Shown: piece by piece, positions 24,700-33,680 of the stretch
How the letters are laid out: each line of letters starts with the position of its first letter
How positions within the stretch are numbered: position 1 is the first letter of the stretch
Assembly: GCA_025058315.1 (NCBI GenBank)
Contig: JANXET010000004.1
Coordinates: forward strand, 1 to 64,000
Length of the DNA stretch: 64,000 nt
DNA from: Candidatus Bathyarchaeota archaeon
GTDB taxonomy: Archaea; Thermoproteota; Bathyarchaeia; Bathyarchaeales; Bathycorpusculaceae
Direction: 5' to 3'
Notes under the pieces: model-generated
What the model saw: only the letters and a program-made list of their open reading frames with translations
Told to the model about the DNA's origin: nothing
The model's database searches: none
Position numbers and translations under genes: made by a program

Positions 24700-25419
24700 A
24701 ACACGGAGCCCATAATCAAACTTGTCGATGTCTACAAGGAGTATTCATCGGCAAACGTTTCAACACAGGCCCTGAAAGGTGTTAGCCTGCAGATTCAGAA
24801 AGGCGAACTTATAGCGATAATGGGGCCGTCTGGATCTGGGAAAACCACATTGCTGAACATGCTTGGGCTCCTGGATAGACCTACAAAAGGCCAAATATAC
24901 TTCGAGGGACTTGACATCGCTAAACTTGACGATAAGGAGCTTGCTAACCTTAGAAATAATAAACTTGGGTTCGTATTCCAAACCTTCAACCTCATTAACC
25001 GCCTAACCGTGCTGGAGAACATAGAGCTGCCGCTAATACCTAAGGGGATCCCTAGAAAAATCAGAGTTGACATGGCTAGGGAGGCGCTTATGAAGGCTGG
25101 AGGCGGCGAAAGCTGGCTTTACAAGAAGCCGAACCAGCTTTCAGGTGGACAGCAGCAGCGAGTCGCCATCGCAAGGGCCATTGTGGGAAGCCCTGCCGTG
25201 CTTCTTGCAGACGAGCCCACCGGAAATCTTGACAGGGCATCAGCTAAAACGGTCGTTGAAACCTTCTTAAGCCTAAACAAGGCGGGACACACGGTGATCG
25301 TCGTAACACATGATCCTGAAGTGGCCAACTGCATGGAAAAGATATATGTGATCAGGGATGGGGAGATTATAGGAGAATTTAAACCTGACAAGGCGGAAGC
25401 TTTGATCAATAAAGAGTGA
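24700..25419 (+). CDS. ABC transporter ATPase of the MacB/LolD class, start codon unclear
   Basis: The open frame contains a complete MacB-type ATPase. It has [12 protein letters not shown] at its start, Walker [29 protein letters not shown] (Q loop), signature [14 protein letters not shown], Walker [13 protein letters not shown] and the switch histidine in VVTHD. The first in-frame ATG (24820) sits right before Walker A, too late for a working protein. Between the TGA at 24697-24699 and 24820 there is no ATG, GTG or TTG. A TATA-like CTTAAACTA near 24669-24677 predicts transcription start around 24697, so a leaderless non-AUG start is possible; a frameshift after ATG 24689 is the other reading. 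It heads an operon with a surface protein and an FtsX-like permease. Confidence 0.85.
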   Translation, partial: NTEPIIKLVDVYKEYSSANVSTQALKGVSLQIQKGELIAIMGPSGSGKTTLLNMLGLLDRPTKGQIYFEGLDIAKLDDKELANLRNNKLGFVFQTFNLINRLTVLENIELPLIPKGIPRKIRVDMAREALMKAGGGESWLYKKPNQLSGGQQQRVAIARAIVGSPAVLLADEPTGNLDRASAKTVVETFLSLNKAGHTVIVVTHDPEVANCMEKIYVIRDGEIIGEFKPDKAEALINKE

Positions 25420-25449
25420 TCTTAAGAGCATAATGAAGGGAAGAAAGGT

Positions 25450-28239
25450 ATGAAAAAGCTTGAGACAACACTTATAATGGCCATGATCACAGTTTTAACG
25501 GTACATCAATTCGCCGCTTTAATCCCGCAGAGTCTTCAAGCTGGCCCAAATCTGTCATTTGAGGTTTGGGAGGCATACTTCAGCCCAGTTTCATATCCAG
25601 GCGCAGCCAACACAAACCTCTACATAGTTCTGAACAATACAGGTAACCGCATTACATACGCAGTCTTCAGCATAAGATTACCTGATAATTTTACAATAAG
25701 GAACCCGAAGACCCGCGCGCAAAATATAGCGGCACGCGAGAGATTCACTCTGACATTTTCAGGAATATGTATTCCATCAAATGCAATGGGCAATTACCCC
25801 GTAATCATTTATGTTAATGCAACTGACGGAAGCGGCCAATGGAGCCAAACGACTTTTTATACTCAAGTAAGCGTGGGAGCTCAACCGCTGGAAGAATCAA
25901 TTATGCTTGCAACCGTTAACACGCTTTACGAAGGAAATCCGGCTCCTCTTCTTCAATACGCAAAAAATGTGGTTTTGAGAGTTTATCTAATTAACAAGTT
26001 TGCAGAGAGCATAAACGCCATGTCCATAGATGTTACGTTGCCAAGCGGGATATATGCGAAGGCAATCGCCGGAACATATGTTGGCGGTATGACCCCTGGA
26101 GGCACATGCTATATTGACATAACAGTTGACAGCGGTTACCCCTCATTAGGTAGACATAGAGGCATTTTACATATCACATATGTTAAAACTATCTCAAGCG
26201 CGTCCTTCATGATGAGGCAGAACATTTCTTTCCAAATAAGTGTTGAGAGCGCACACAGCTATATTCCGGATATCTCATTTATAGAAGCCTACTGGGGCAC
26301 CCCAGAGAACCCCACTCCAGCCTACCACGCCTCAAAATATACCCCATTAACGATCAGGCTTACCAATGATGGAAGGTACAGTGTCCGCGAAGTTGTTGTT
26401 AACGCCTACTCGGAGCATCTCAAGCCGATTAAGGATTCAGAAGCATGCGCAACAGTACTAGCTCCAGGGGACTCATGCACAGCAGTCCTCTACTTTGACA
26501 TAAACACGAACGCATTGGAAATTCCAGTTACAATAAACGTGCATTACAAATTTACAGAGTTCGGAACACACTTAGAGGCCCGCAGAACATTCAATGTTAC
26601 ACTTCCCATTGAGAAATATCCCGCTGAGGAAAGCATTCTTATGCTTGTGAGCGCTGGGTGGCAGAACAACGTGAAAGTATTCCCAAGAACGCAAAACGCA
26701 ACCTATCAGGTTACATTAGCCAACAGGGCATCCTGCCCCATTTCAGGCATAAGCCTGGAACTTAGGCTTCCAGAAGGATTGAAATCAAAGGGTTCAGACA
26801 AAGCTACAGCATACGTTGAAGGGCCGATTAGAAGCTTGGGAACGTTCACAGCCACATTCACCATAAGTATAGGGGATGTGCCGCCCGGCAGCTATGCGGC
26901 GAATTTAACTGTAGATTGTATAGCGGCTTCAGGTGGTCCGGGAGTTAGACTCGCTGAAAAATTTAATTTAACAATCAGCATAAGTGATGATAGTGTGGCG
27001 CTTGAGGTTGTGGATTCACGTTGGTATGAAGGGGCTGTTGGCCCGGATACTTATGGAGCCCACCTGGTTGTGCTCATAAGGAACGTTTATGTTGATGGGC
27101 TTAGGGGCGCAGTGCTGGAGCTTGACTTGCCCCGCGGCATCTGCAATTCCGCTGACAACTCAAACCGTGCCAAGGCTGCTCCAACCTCTGTTCAGCTTCC
27201 GCAGACCATTCAACCCCAGAACATTATGGAGGCGCTGTCCACCATCTTAAGCGCTCCGCAGGTAAGCCCGGCTCAAGTATTTAATAGGGGCGATACACTA
27301 GCCTTCACCTTCACCCTTAACATTTTCGATGCAAGCCTGGGACAGCATGAAGCCAAGGGAAAACTATCCTATATTGATGCATGGGGAGGCAAAAGGGAAA
27401 CTCTGATAACTGTACCCATAACCATTCTTGGAAGGGCTGGCTACGTTGAGGCAACAATTGACGGAAGCATAAAAGTTAGAAGCCGCATGGTAAATGCTTC
27501 CTTGACGATAAAGAATCATGGAACCTCACCTATTTACGACGCTTACGTGGCGGTTTTACCCTATCAAGGTACGCCTATCCTGATAGCATCCCCCGCCGTT
27601 AACTATGTTGAGAAGGTGGATCCAAAAGGCACAGTTAAAGTTCCAATAACCTTGGCCTATAATCCTCTAGGCTTTTACGGGCAAATTGGCGGAGCCACCA
27701 CAATAACCTATGGCCCAGTTCCGCTGATGATATCTCTAGTATATAGGGATGCAGCGGGATATCTCCGCACATTCAACAATTCTGTAACAGTGGTCGTTGA
27801 GCCATTCATAGAACTTACAATAAGAAACCTTAGGGCGGCGGGTTCCAACACGTCTACAACCGTAACGGGCATAATTCTAAATTACGGCTCCTCAACAGCT
27901 TACCGCGCCGAAGCTGAGGTTATCATGGGTGAAACAGTTCAAACCTCATTCATCGGAGACATAGATCCTGGCTCAGAAGTTGCGTTCAGAGTTGACGTAG
28001 ACAGATATAATGCAACAGCCACCTTGAAGATAAAGTACTATAACGTTTTCAATGAGCTTGAAGTAATGCAGGTGCCGATCAAAGTGTACCTTAAAGAGGA
28101 AGCTGCACCCGTGATTAAGCCGGAACAACCCCAGGTTGAGAGGTGGATCATCATCGCCGGCGTGCTTGTTTTCCTGTTCTGCGCAGCACTCATAATTTAC
28201 AGGATGATGAAGAAATCGAGAAATGCTGCCAGAACCTAG
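25450..28239 (+). CDS. Large surface protein with repeated beta-sandwich domains and C-terminal membrane anchor
   Basis: This 929-residue protein has an N-terminal hydrophobic signal (about 5-28) and a C-terminal helix (about 895-918, WIIIAGVLVFLFCAALIIYRM) followed by a short basic tail. The body is a series of Ig/CARDB-like beta-sandwich units of about 130 residues, each opening with a strand plus NxGxxxxYxV-type text (for example LNNTGNRITYAVFSIRLP and LTNDGRYSVREVVVNAYS). This is the COG1361 S-layer-related type. Many Asn-x-Ser/Thr sites suggest N-glycosylation. Its place between ABC ATPase and FtsX-like permease suggests an extracellular subunit of that transporter. Confidence 0.8.
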   Translation: MKKLETTLIMAMITVLTVHQFAALIPQSLQAGPNLSFEVWEAYFSPVSYPGAANTNLYIVLNNTGNRITYAVFSIRLPDNFTIRNPKTRAQNIAARERFTLTFSGICIPSNAMGNYPVIIYVNATDGSGQWSQTTFYTQVSVGAQPLEESIMLATVNTLYEGNPAPLLQYAKNVVLRVYLINKFAESINAMSIDVTLPSGIYAKAIAGTYVGGMTPGGTCYIDITVDSGYPSLGRHRGILHITYVKTISSASFMMRQNISFQISVESAHSYIPDISFIEAYWGTPENPTPAYHASKYTPLTIRLTNDGRYSVREVVVNAYSEHLKPIKDSEACATVLAPGDSCTAVLYFDINTNALEIPVTINVHYKFTEFGTHLEARRTFNVTLPIEKYPAEESILMLVSAGWQNNVKVFPRTQNATYQVTLANRASCPISGISLELRLPEGLKSKGSDKATAYVEGPIRSLGTFTATFTISIGDVPPGSYAANLTVDCIAASGGPGVRLAEKFNLTISISDDSVALEVVDSRWYEGAVGPDTYGAHLVVLIRNVYVDGLRGAVLELDLPRGICNSADNSNRAKAAPTSVQLPQTIQPQNIMEALSTILSAPQVSPAQVFNRGDTLAFTFTLNIFDASLGQHEAKGKLSYIDAWGGKRETLITVPITILGRAGYVEATIDGSIKVRSRMVNASLTIKNHGTSPIYDAYVAVLPYQGTPILIASPAVNYVEKVDPKGTVKVPITLAYNPLGFYGQIGGATTITYGPVPLMISLVYRDAAGYLRTFNNSVTVVVEPFIELTIRNLRAAGSNTSTTVTGIILNYGSSTAYRAEAEVIMGETVQTSFIGDIDPGSEVAFRVDVDRYNATATLKIKYYNVFNELEVMQVPIKVYLKEEAAPVIKPEQPQVERWIIIAGVLVFLFCAALIIYRMMKKSRNAART

Positions 28240-28252
28240 GGGCGCCTTAACG

Positions 28253-29464
28253 ATGCTGTTAGACTTTATGAGGCTTGCTTTAAAGGCTTTAAGTGAAAGG
28301 AGAATTAGGGCATCGTTAACCATTGCAGGCATAGCTATAGGCCCGCTTGTACTGGTGATGATGAGCTCCGTAGTGGGAAGCTATTCCACCTACATCGTTG
28401 ATAGAATAACATCTCTCGGACAGAACGCTATCGTGGTTTTCCCATCTGAGAACTACCAGCTTAATGAGGAAGACTTGAACTTTATAAGGTCGATACAAAC
28501 AATTAAAAGAGCTGAGCCGTTCTACACCACACAGGGACTGCTGAAGAGGGGGGCTGAAGAGCTTAAGATATCCATATTCGCCGTGGACTATAATCTCCTT
28601 TTTGAGGCAATAGGAAGCTTAAAGATAGATGAAGGAAGCGTACCCTCAGAGGCCAGCGTAATTTACACTATAATCGGGAGGAAAATAGCCTATAAGGATG
28701 ATGAGAAATTCTTCAGTTTAGAGGATGTCTTAACGGTTACTGTTCCGAAGATTGAGGGCGGGAGGATAGCTGGTAAGAAAAACGTCAATGTAGTTGTAGG
28801 CGCCATACTTGAGGAGTACGGCGGCGCCCTGATAGTTGACCCGGATTCAACGGTTTTCATGTGTTTTGACGCAGGCAAAAGGATGCTGGGGTTAGATAAT
28901 TGGTCCGGAATATTCATCCTAGTTAACGATCCGGCATATGTCAAATCTACAGTTTCAACGCTTCGACAGCATTATGAGGATAAAGTTCAGGTTATAGCCT
29001 TCAGCTCGATAGCCGAGGCTATTTCAAGCGTTACAGGAGCGATAGACTTCATAAACTTCTCAACAAGCCTCTCAGCATTCGCCGTTGCGATAATGGGTGT
29101 GGCGGCGACGATGATAACATCGGTTATGGAGCGCACAAGAGAGATAGGCGTTATGAAGGCCATTGGGTACACGAACTCGCAGGTGCTGATGCTGGTGCTT
29201 CTTGAATCAATAATGATGAGCCTTGTAGGCGCCTCTATAGGCATATCAATCGGCGTGGTCGGCGCTTATATTCTCGCATCAAGAGGGTTCACAATAGGAG
29301 GAATAGGTGAAGGCGGGCTGGTTCTTCAATTAAGCCCAATGATCACCCCGCAGTTAATAGCTCAAACGCTAGGCTTCACCATGCTTATAGGTTTAGTCGG
29401 CGGGTTGCTGCCAGCATATAGGGCGTCGAAGATCCCGCCTGTTGTTGCCCTAAGATACGAGTAA
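28253..29464 (+). CDS. FtsX/MacB-like ABC permease
   Basis: The 403-residue protein has one N-terminal helix (RASLTIAGIAIGPLVLVMMSS), a soluble extracytoplasmic domain of about 200 residues, and three C-terminal helices. The SVMERTREIGVMKAIGYTNSQVLMLVLLES region is the FtsX/MacB hallmark (shown here as ERTREIGVMKAIG) that couples to the ATPase. The final PAYRASKIPPVVALRYE tail is equally typical. It pairs with the ATPase at 24700 and the surface protein at 25450. Such systems act as mechanotransmitters or exporters rather than importers; the substrate is unknown. ATG 28253 avoids overlap with the upstream gene; 28223 is also in frame. Confidence 0.9.
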   Translation: MLLDFMRLALKALSERRIRASLTIAGIAIGPLVLVMMSSVVGSYSTYIVDRITSLGQNAIVVFPSENYQLNEEDLNFIRSIQTIKRAEPFYTTQGLLKRGAEELKISIFAVDYNLLFEAIGSLKIDEGSVPSEASVIYTIIGRKIAYKDDEKFFSLEDVLTVTVPKIEGGRIAGKKNVNVVVGAILEEYGGALIVDPDSTVFMCFDAGKRMLGLDNWSGIFILVNDPAYVKSTVSTLRQHYEDKVQVIAFSSIAEAISSVTGAIDFINFSTSLSAFAVAIMGVAATMITSVMERTREIGVMKAIGYTNSQVLMLVLLESIMMSLVGASIGISIGVVGAYILASRGFTIGGIGEGGLVLQLSPMITPQLIAQTLGFTMLIGLVGGLLPAYRASKIPPVVALRYE

Positions 29465-29469
29465 ACGCA

Positions 29470-30624
29470 TTATATGCCTATCAAAAAGCCCTCAACGGTT
29501 ACCGCAGCGAAATAGGCCACAACAGCGATGAGGAAGCACATGGACCATGAGAAACCTGCTGTTTGACGCACAATTAAGGCACATAGGACAACAGTCCATA
29601 TGATTATGGCCATCTGGGTGTAACGGTAAACTTGATTAATAAACCAGACGCCGGATATCTGCAGGTATGCAGCTTCACTTTCGCCTTTCACGCCGCCGAT
29701 ATACTCGAATGGATACTTAAGCGTTGAAACAGCTGAGAATGCTGCGGCGTTTATTATGGCCTGTATGAACAGGGTTATCAGGGCGAAGCCTACTAGGATA
29801 AGTGTGATTCTGAAAACCGCGTTCGCTTTGAAAGCCCTGGTCATAACGTAAATTATTCCGGAAAGCAGAATCCATCTGAAGACGAACTGCATGAAGTAGA
29901 GCATCGCATAGTTCACCAAGTACATGCTAACTTCAGCGGGAGGCTTGAAAACTCCGCCGAAGAAAACTCCGTCGATGAGAACAGTTGCACGTGAGGGTTC
30001 AGCCCAACGCAGTTCAAGTTTTAAGCCGGTGATCTCAGTCCATCTGGCGCCGCCGGAAATCCATCCATCATCCTCAAGCGTCAAGGTTATGTTATTCCAG
30101 ACGCCCGCCGTGGCAAGTTCCGGAGATAAATCATGCATAAAGTAATTTGATGTTGAGCCTGAGTAAAGGTATATGATGGCGCTTATGGGCTTGACCTCAG
30201 GGCTTGTCCACTTAACTCTGAAATATAGCCTATTATACCCGTCTGGATGTGAGCAGTCTAATTGGCCTATGCCGTCCAGCTGCACCGCAATTTCCGCGCT
30301 GTCTTCAGCTGAAAATTCTATGCTTCTGTTACCGTAAATAGCCCCAGCTACATAATCCATGCTGTTTTCTTTGATTGAAACGCCGCTTTCAGAGCTCCAG
30401 AAGGATGCGCTTTCAGTCCATAAATCGCGTGTGCCTGGTTTGGCTACGTCAGGCATCAGAGACTCAACGTATGTTTTAGATAGGAGAATATAGGCTGCGC
30501 TTGTGCTGGCTGCGACGAATAGAATCATCACCAGCAGCGGCCCTATAACCTTCGGGTTCTGCATTGCCTCCTGGAAAGCCCTGTGCGGGGCGTAAATAAC
30601 TCTTAGCAGATTTTTTATTGGCAA
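29470..30624 (-). CDS. Yip1-like membrane protein with extracytoplasmic insert
   Basis: The 384-residue protein begins with a short PHRAFQEAMQNPKVIGPLLV region typical of Yip1-domain proteins. A first helix (about 28-48) is followed by a beta-rich insert (about 60-225) with LYFRVKWTSPEV and WNNITLTLEDDGWISGGARW, which looks like a carbohydrate-binding-type sandwich. Four or five helices complete it. I infer a Yip1-family integral membrane protein with an extracellular domain. It is convergent with the FtsX-like permease (5-base gap); function is unknown. Confidence 0.65.
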   Translation of the reverse strand: MPIKNLLRVIYAPHRAFQEAMQNPKVIGPLLVMILFVAASTSAAYILLSKTYVESLMPDVAKPGTRDLWTESASFWSSESGVSIKENSMDYVAGAIYGNRSIEFSAEDSAEIAVQLDGIGQLDCSHPDGYNRLYFRVKWTSPEVKPISAIIYLYSGSTSNYFMHDLSPELATAGVWNNITLTLEDDGWISGGARWTEITGLKLELRWAEPSRATVLIDGVFFGGVFKPPAEVSMYLVNYAMLYFMQFVFRWILLSGIIYVMTRAFKANAVFRITLILVGFALITLFIQAIINAAAFSAVSTLKYPFEYIGGVKGESEAAYLQISGVWFINQVYRYTQMAIIIWTVVLCALIVRQTAGFSWSMCFLIAVVAYFAAVTVEGFLIGI

Positions 30625-30669
30625 TTTAGGCTCCGCCTTATGGTTATCGCTGGCGGCTATTAAGCATTG

Positions 30670-32178
30670 TTAGAGTCCCGCCTTAAGCCGCCTGTAAGTC
30701 TGATAGTCCACATATTCCAAGAACGGATTTTCAGCCAGGTATTTCACGGAAATTTTCTGACATCCCCTTTTTTCAATAATCTGACTTGTCGTTATGAAGG
30801 AGTAAGCATCGCTTCCTGCTCCAGATCCATAGCTAACCATGAGTATGCGCTCATCCGGCTTTGCAATGTCAAGAACCGCAGCTAGCCCGATCGGTGAGGA
30901 GCCGGAATATGTGTTGCCGAACTTTGCAACTTGAAGTGAAGGCAAATACTGCTCCTCGCTGAAGCCTAATTCTTTAGCGATTCTCACTGGGAAGTAGGCG
31001 TTCGGCTGATGTGCAACAAAATAGTTTATGTCGCCTGGCTTCAAATTCAGTTGTTCCATAAGTTTTCTTGCAGCCTTACGTACGTGCTTAAAGTAGGCAG
31101 GGTCACCCGTGTACCTGCCTCCATGCATTGGATAGGGTTCTCCATCCCTCCGCCAGAAGTCAGGTGTATCTGAGGTGCAGGAGCACCATCCCTCAATTTC
31201 GGCGACGACATCATTTTTTCCAAAAATAAATGCGCAGCCGCCGAAGCCTACGAACAAGTCCAGCTCGCCGCCTGGGCAGTCTCTAGGGGCAGCTTGAGAA
31301 TTGTCTGCGCCTATAACCATGGCGTAGGGTATGCTGAACTTTGGATGGCTGACAAGCGCGGCAGCATCCTTAAACATGCTTGTCGCAGCCTTACACGCGA
31401 ACTCCGTGTCAACAGCGTCTACACACTGCACATCTTCGTCCTCTTCGCCTAACCTTAAAACCTGCGCAACCTTTGAGGCTATGGGCTTTACAGCGTATGG
31501 ATTGGACTCTGAGCCCACGTAGATCTTGCCTATCAGCATGCTGTCTACACCTGAATGTATCAGGGCAAGCTTACCAGCCTCAACCGCTGCGGTTATGGCA
31601 TCCTCATCTATGAATGGAACCGCGCGCTCCATATTATTCTCCCTTATTCTGAACCTTGAAGTGTATACGCCGTAGCCCACTATCCCAGGTTTATCGTACT
31701 CCTTCTTTGGAGCGACAACCCTGTACTCCTGATGGGGATAATATTCGTCGGCAAATGTGAACGCCAGAGAAATTGTAGGTATTATTTCGCTACGTCCAAC
31801 TGAGTAGCGCCTCCTGAATCTTGGAACAACCTCGCGTCCCTCCAATGCCGAAAAATCAACAGCCTCCTTGTCCCCGATTATCCTATCAGTTAATCTTCCC
31901 GGAACCTTTATCTTCCCATTATGGAACGAAACCACGCCATATATGTAGTTTCCAAACTTGACAAACTTATTTGTCGGTTCATTAACGAGGGTGCATAGTT
32001 CAAGCCTGCCCTTCTCATAGAAAAAGTCTATGTTCTCCATTTTGCCGAAGCTTTTTCTACCGCAGTTTCCACAGTAATCCCGGATTTCGAAGTATTCCTT
32101 CCCACATATCTGGCATCTTCTACCTCTGAGCCTGTCACCCATGTATGATACTCTTCGCTCCACTGGTTCGCTGCTCAT
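30670..32178 (-). CDS. HMG-CoA synthase fused to N-terminal DUF35 (zinc ribbon and OB fold)
   Basis: Residues 1-45 form a zinc ribbon (C22, C25, C36, C39), and about 46-140 an OB fold, together a DUF35 protein. From about 163 the chain is an archaeal 3-hydroxy-3-methylglutaryl-CoA synthase with the catalytic E224 (VGSESNPYAVKP), nucleophile C262 (DTEFACKAA) and H390 (AHQPNAYFP), plus the late SYGSGAGSDAYSF motif. The enzyme condenses acetyl-CoA with acetoacetyl-CoA for the mevalonate pathway of archaeal lipids. DUF35 is normally a separate subunit bridging thiolase and synthase; here it is covalently attached. The start overlaps the thiolase-like gene by 4 bases. Confidence 0.9.
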   Translation of the reverse strand: MSSEPVERRVSYMGDRLRGRRCQICGKEYFEIRDYCGNCGRKSFGKMENIDFFYEKGRLELCTLVNEPTNKFVKFGNYIYGVVSFHNGKIKVPGRLTDRIIGDKEAVDFSALEGREVVPRFRRRYSVGRSEIIPTISLAFTFADEYYPHQEYRVVAPKKEYDKPGIVGYGVYTSRFRIRENNMERAVPFIDEDAITAAVEAGKLALIHSGVDSMLIGKIYVGSESNPYAVKPIASKVAQVLRLGEEDEDVQCVDAVDTEFACKAATSMFKDAAALVSHPKFSIPYAMVIGADNSQAAPRDCPGGELDLFVGFGGCAFIFGKNDVVAEIEGWCSCTSDTPDFWRRDGEPYPMHGGRYTGDPAYFKHVRKAARKLMEQLNLKPGDINYFVAHQPNAYFPVRIAKELGFSEEQYLPSLQVAKFGNTYSGSSPIGLAAVLDIAKPDERILMVSYGSGAGSDAYSFITTSQIIEKRGCQKISVKYLAENPFLEYVDYQTYRRLKAGL

Positions 32179-33374
32179 CTGAACCCTCCAAGAATGTGAA
32201 CGTGGCTTTTAGTGCCGAATCCCTCAAGCTCAACCACACCGCCGAATCTGATTTCTCCGTCGCCCTTAACCTGCCTATCTCCCGCTTCGCCTCTGAGCTG
32301 CTTATAGACCTCATATATTTGGGCGCCGCCCGTTGCGCCGAGAGGGTTGCCGTCAGCTTTTAACCCGCCGTTCATGTTCACGAAAAGCTTTCGTCCATTT
32401 ATCTCATAATAGCCCTTATAGTCCCGGCAGCTCATGAATATGGCTTTCCAGGCCTCTCCACGTTTACAGAACCCGAGGTCCTCCAGGGAGATCATTTCCA
32501 TAAGCGTGGACTGGTCATAAACCTCTAGTAGTTGAATGTCCCAGAGGCGGATTCCCGCGGTTTCCAGAGCCCTCTGCATGGCTAAGCGCGTCGCAACAAA
32601 CCCAGTCAGATCCTCCCTAGCGTGGTATGAAAGATAATCTGTCGCCGAGGCTGAAGCAAGCACGTAAACAGGTTTGTCAGTAAGTTTCCGGCCTACCTCT
32701 TCACTTGCAATGATCACAGCGGCTGCTCCATCGGATATCGGGGCGAAGTCGTATAGCCCTAACGGCCTTCTTGCGCTTCTTCTAGCCTCAAGAACCTGCT
32801 CCACGGTTATTTTTCTCTGGAACTGGGCGTACTCGTTTTTCAGGGCGTGCAGGTGATTTTTAACTGAGATCTGGGCTAGGGCTACATTCAACTTTTCCAG
32901 GTTGTCTCCGGTTATTCCATGCTGCTTGATGTAGGCTCTCAGCATAAGCTCATGGCTGGATTCAGGGGTTCCTCCAGCGTAGTAGCTCCACGGATCCCCC
33001 AGGAGCATGAGATCGTCGCGTATCTTGTCCCATCTGTCAGTCATTTTTTCTATTCCGCCAACCAGAATCACGTCATATTTTCCAGCCTGTATAGCATTAC
33101 AGGCGTCGGCGAATGCTGAGCTGAAGGAGCGTGTGAAGCTCATCGGGACATGCAGCTCCGTCAACTCTGAGAGGAAACCCTCCTCCAATCCGAGCTTGTT
33201 TGTTAAAAGTAGGAAATAGTCTGATAAGTAGCATGCTTCAAGGTCTTTACGCTCTAAACCAGCATCTTCAGAGGCTCTAAGCCACGCTTCCTCAATCAGC
33301 CTTTCAGGCTGTTTCTCGTAATGTTCACCGAACTTTGTTCTTCCGGCGCCAACTATTACGGGACGGGGGGGCAT
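32175..33374 (-). CDS. Thiolase-superfamily protein with altered catalytic residues
   Basis: The 399-residue protein has the thiolase fold of archaeal acetyl-CoA acetyltransferases (VIVGAGRTKFGEH start, VILVGGIEKMTDRW near 102-115, NMNGGLKADGNPLGATGG near 333-350). Aligned by eye with active relatives, the nucleophilic Cys of ACASG is T81 (SFTRSFSS), the EVHD histidine is Tyr (EVYDQST, 284-290), and the GHP histidine is N343 (DGNPLGATG). It is therefore unlikely to catalyse standard Claisen condensation. Translational coupling to the DUF35-HMG-CoA synthase suggests a structural or substrate-channelling role in that complex. Confidence 0.85.
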   Translation of the reverse strand: MPPRPVIVGAGRTKFGEHYEKQPERLIEEAWLRASEDAGLERKDLEACYLSDYFLLLTNKLGLEEGFLSELTELHVPMSFTRSFSSAFADACNAIQAGKYDVILVGGIEKMTDRWDKIRDDLMLLGDPWSYYAGGTPESSHELMLRAYIKQHGITGDNLEKLNVALAQISVKNHLHALKNEYAQFQRKITVEQVLEARRSARRPLGLYDFAPISDGAAAVIIASEEVGRKLTDKPVYVLASASATDYLSYHAREDLTGFVATRLAMQRALETAGIRLWDIQLLEVYDQSTLMEMISLEDLGFCKRGEAWKAIFMSCRDYKGYYEINGRKLFVNMNGGLKADGNPLGATGGAQIYEVYKQLRGEAGDRQVKGDGEIRFGGVVELEGFGTKSHVHILGGFR

Positions 33375-33454
33375 CAGATTAGCCTCTCATCAATTGCAAT
33401 TATCCATATGCTTTTAAACATTTGCCAAAAACGATAAACACAAAAAGGCGGAAA

Positions 33455-33676
33455 CTATTTCAGTAACAACTTGGCTTTTTCTGCAAGTTTGTATCTGCCT
33501 TCCACTTCCTCTAGTAGTCCAGCCGTCTTTAGTTCGCGGAGCCCGCTTCTGACGAGATAAAGCGGACGCCCTGTTTTCTGAGACACTTCCTCCGGTGATA
33601 ATGCACCTTCTCCAACAGCCTTAAGAAGCGCCATTCCGCTTGATGTAGGCTTCCCGTCGGGTGAAATGCAGGGCAT
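33455..33676 (-). CDS. Small winged-helix protein
   Basis: The 73-residue protein is almost entirely one winged-helix fold: SSGMALLKAVGEGALSPEEV (helices 1-2), TGRPLYLVRSGLRELKTAGL (recognition helix) and a wing GLLEEVEGRYKLAE. Such proteins usually bind DNA as dimers. It lies 4 bases downstream of the peroxiredoxin gene, so it may regulate or be co-regulated with it. The N-terminal MPCISPDGKP adds one cysteine, which might be redox-sensitive, but that is speculation. Confidence 0.7.
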   Translation of the reverse strand: MPCISPDGKPTSSGMALLKAVGEGALSPEEVSQKTGRPLYLVRSGLRELKTAGLLEEVEGRYKLAEKAKLLLK

Positions 33677-33680
33677 ATGC

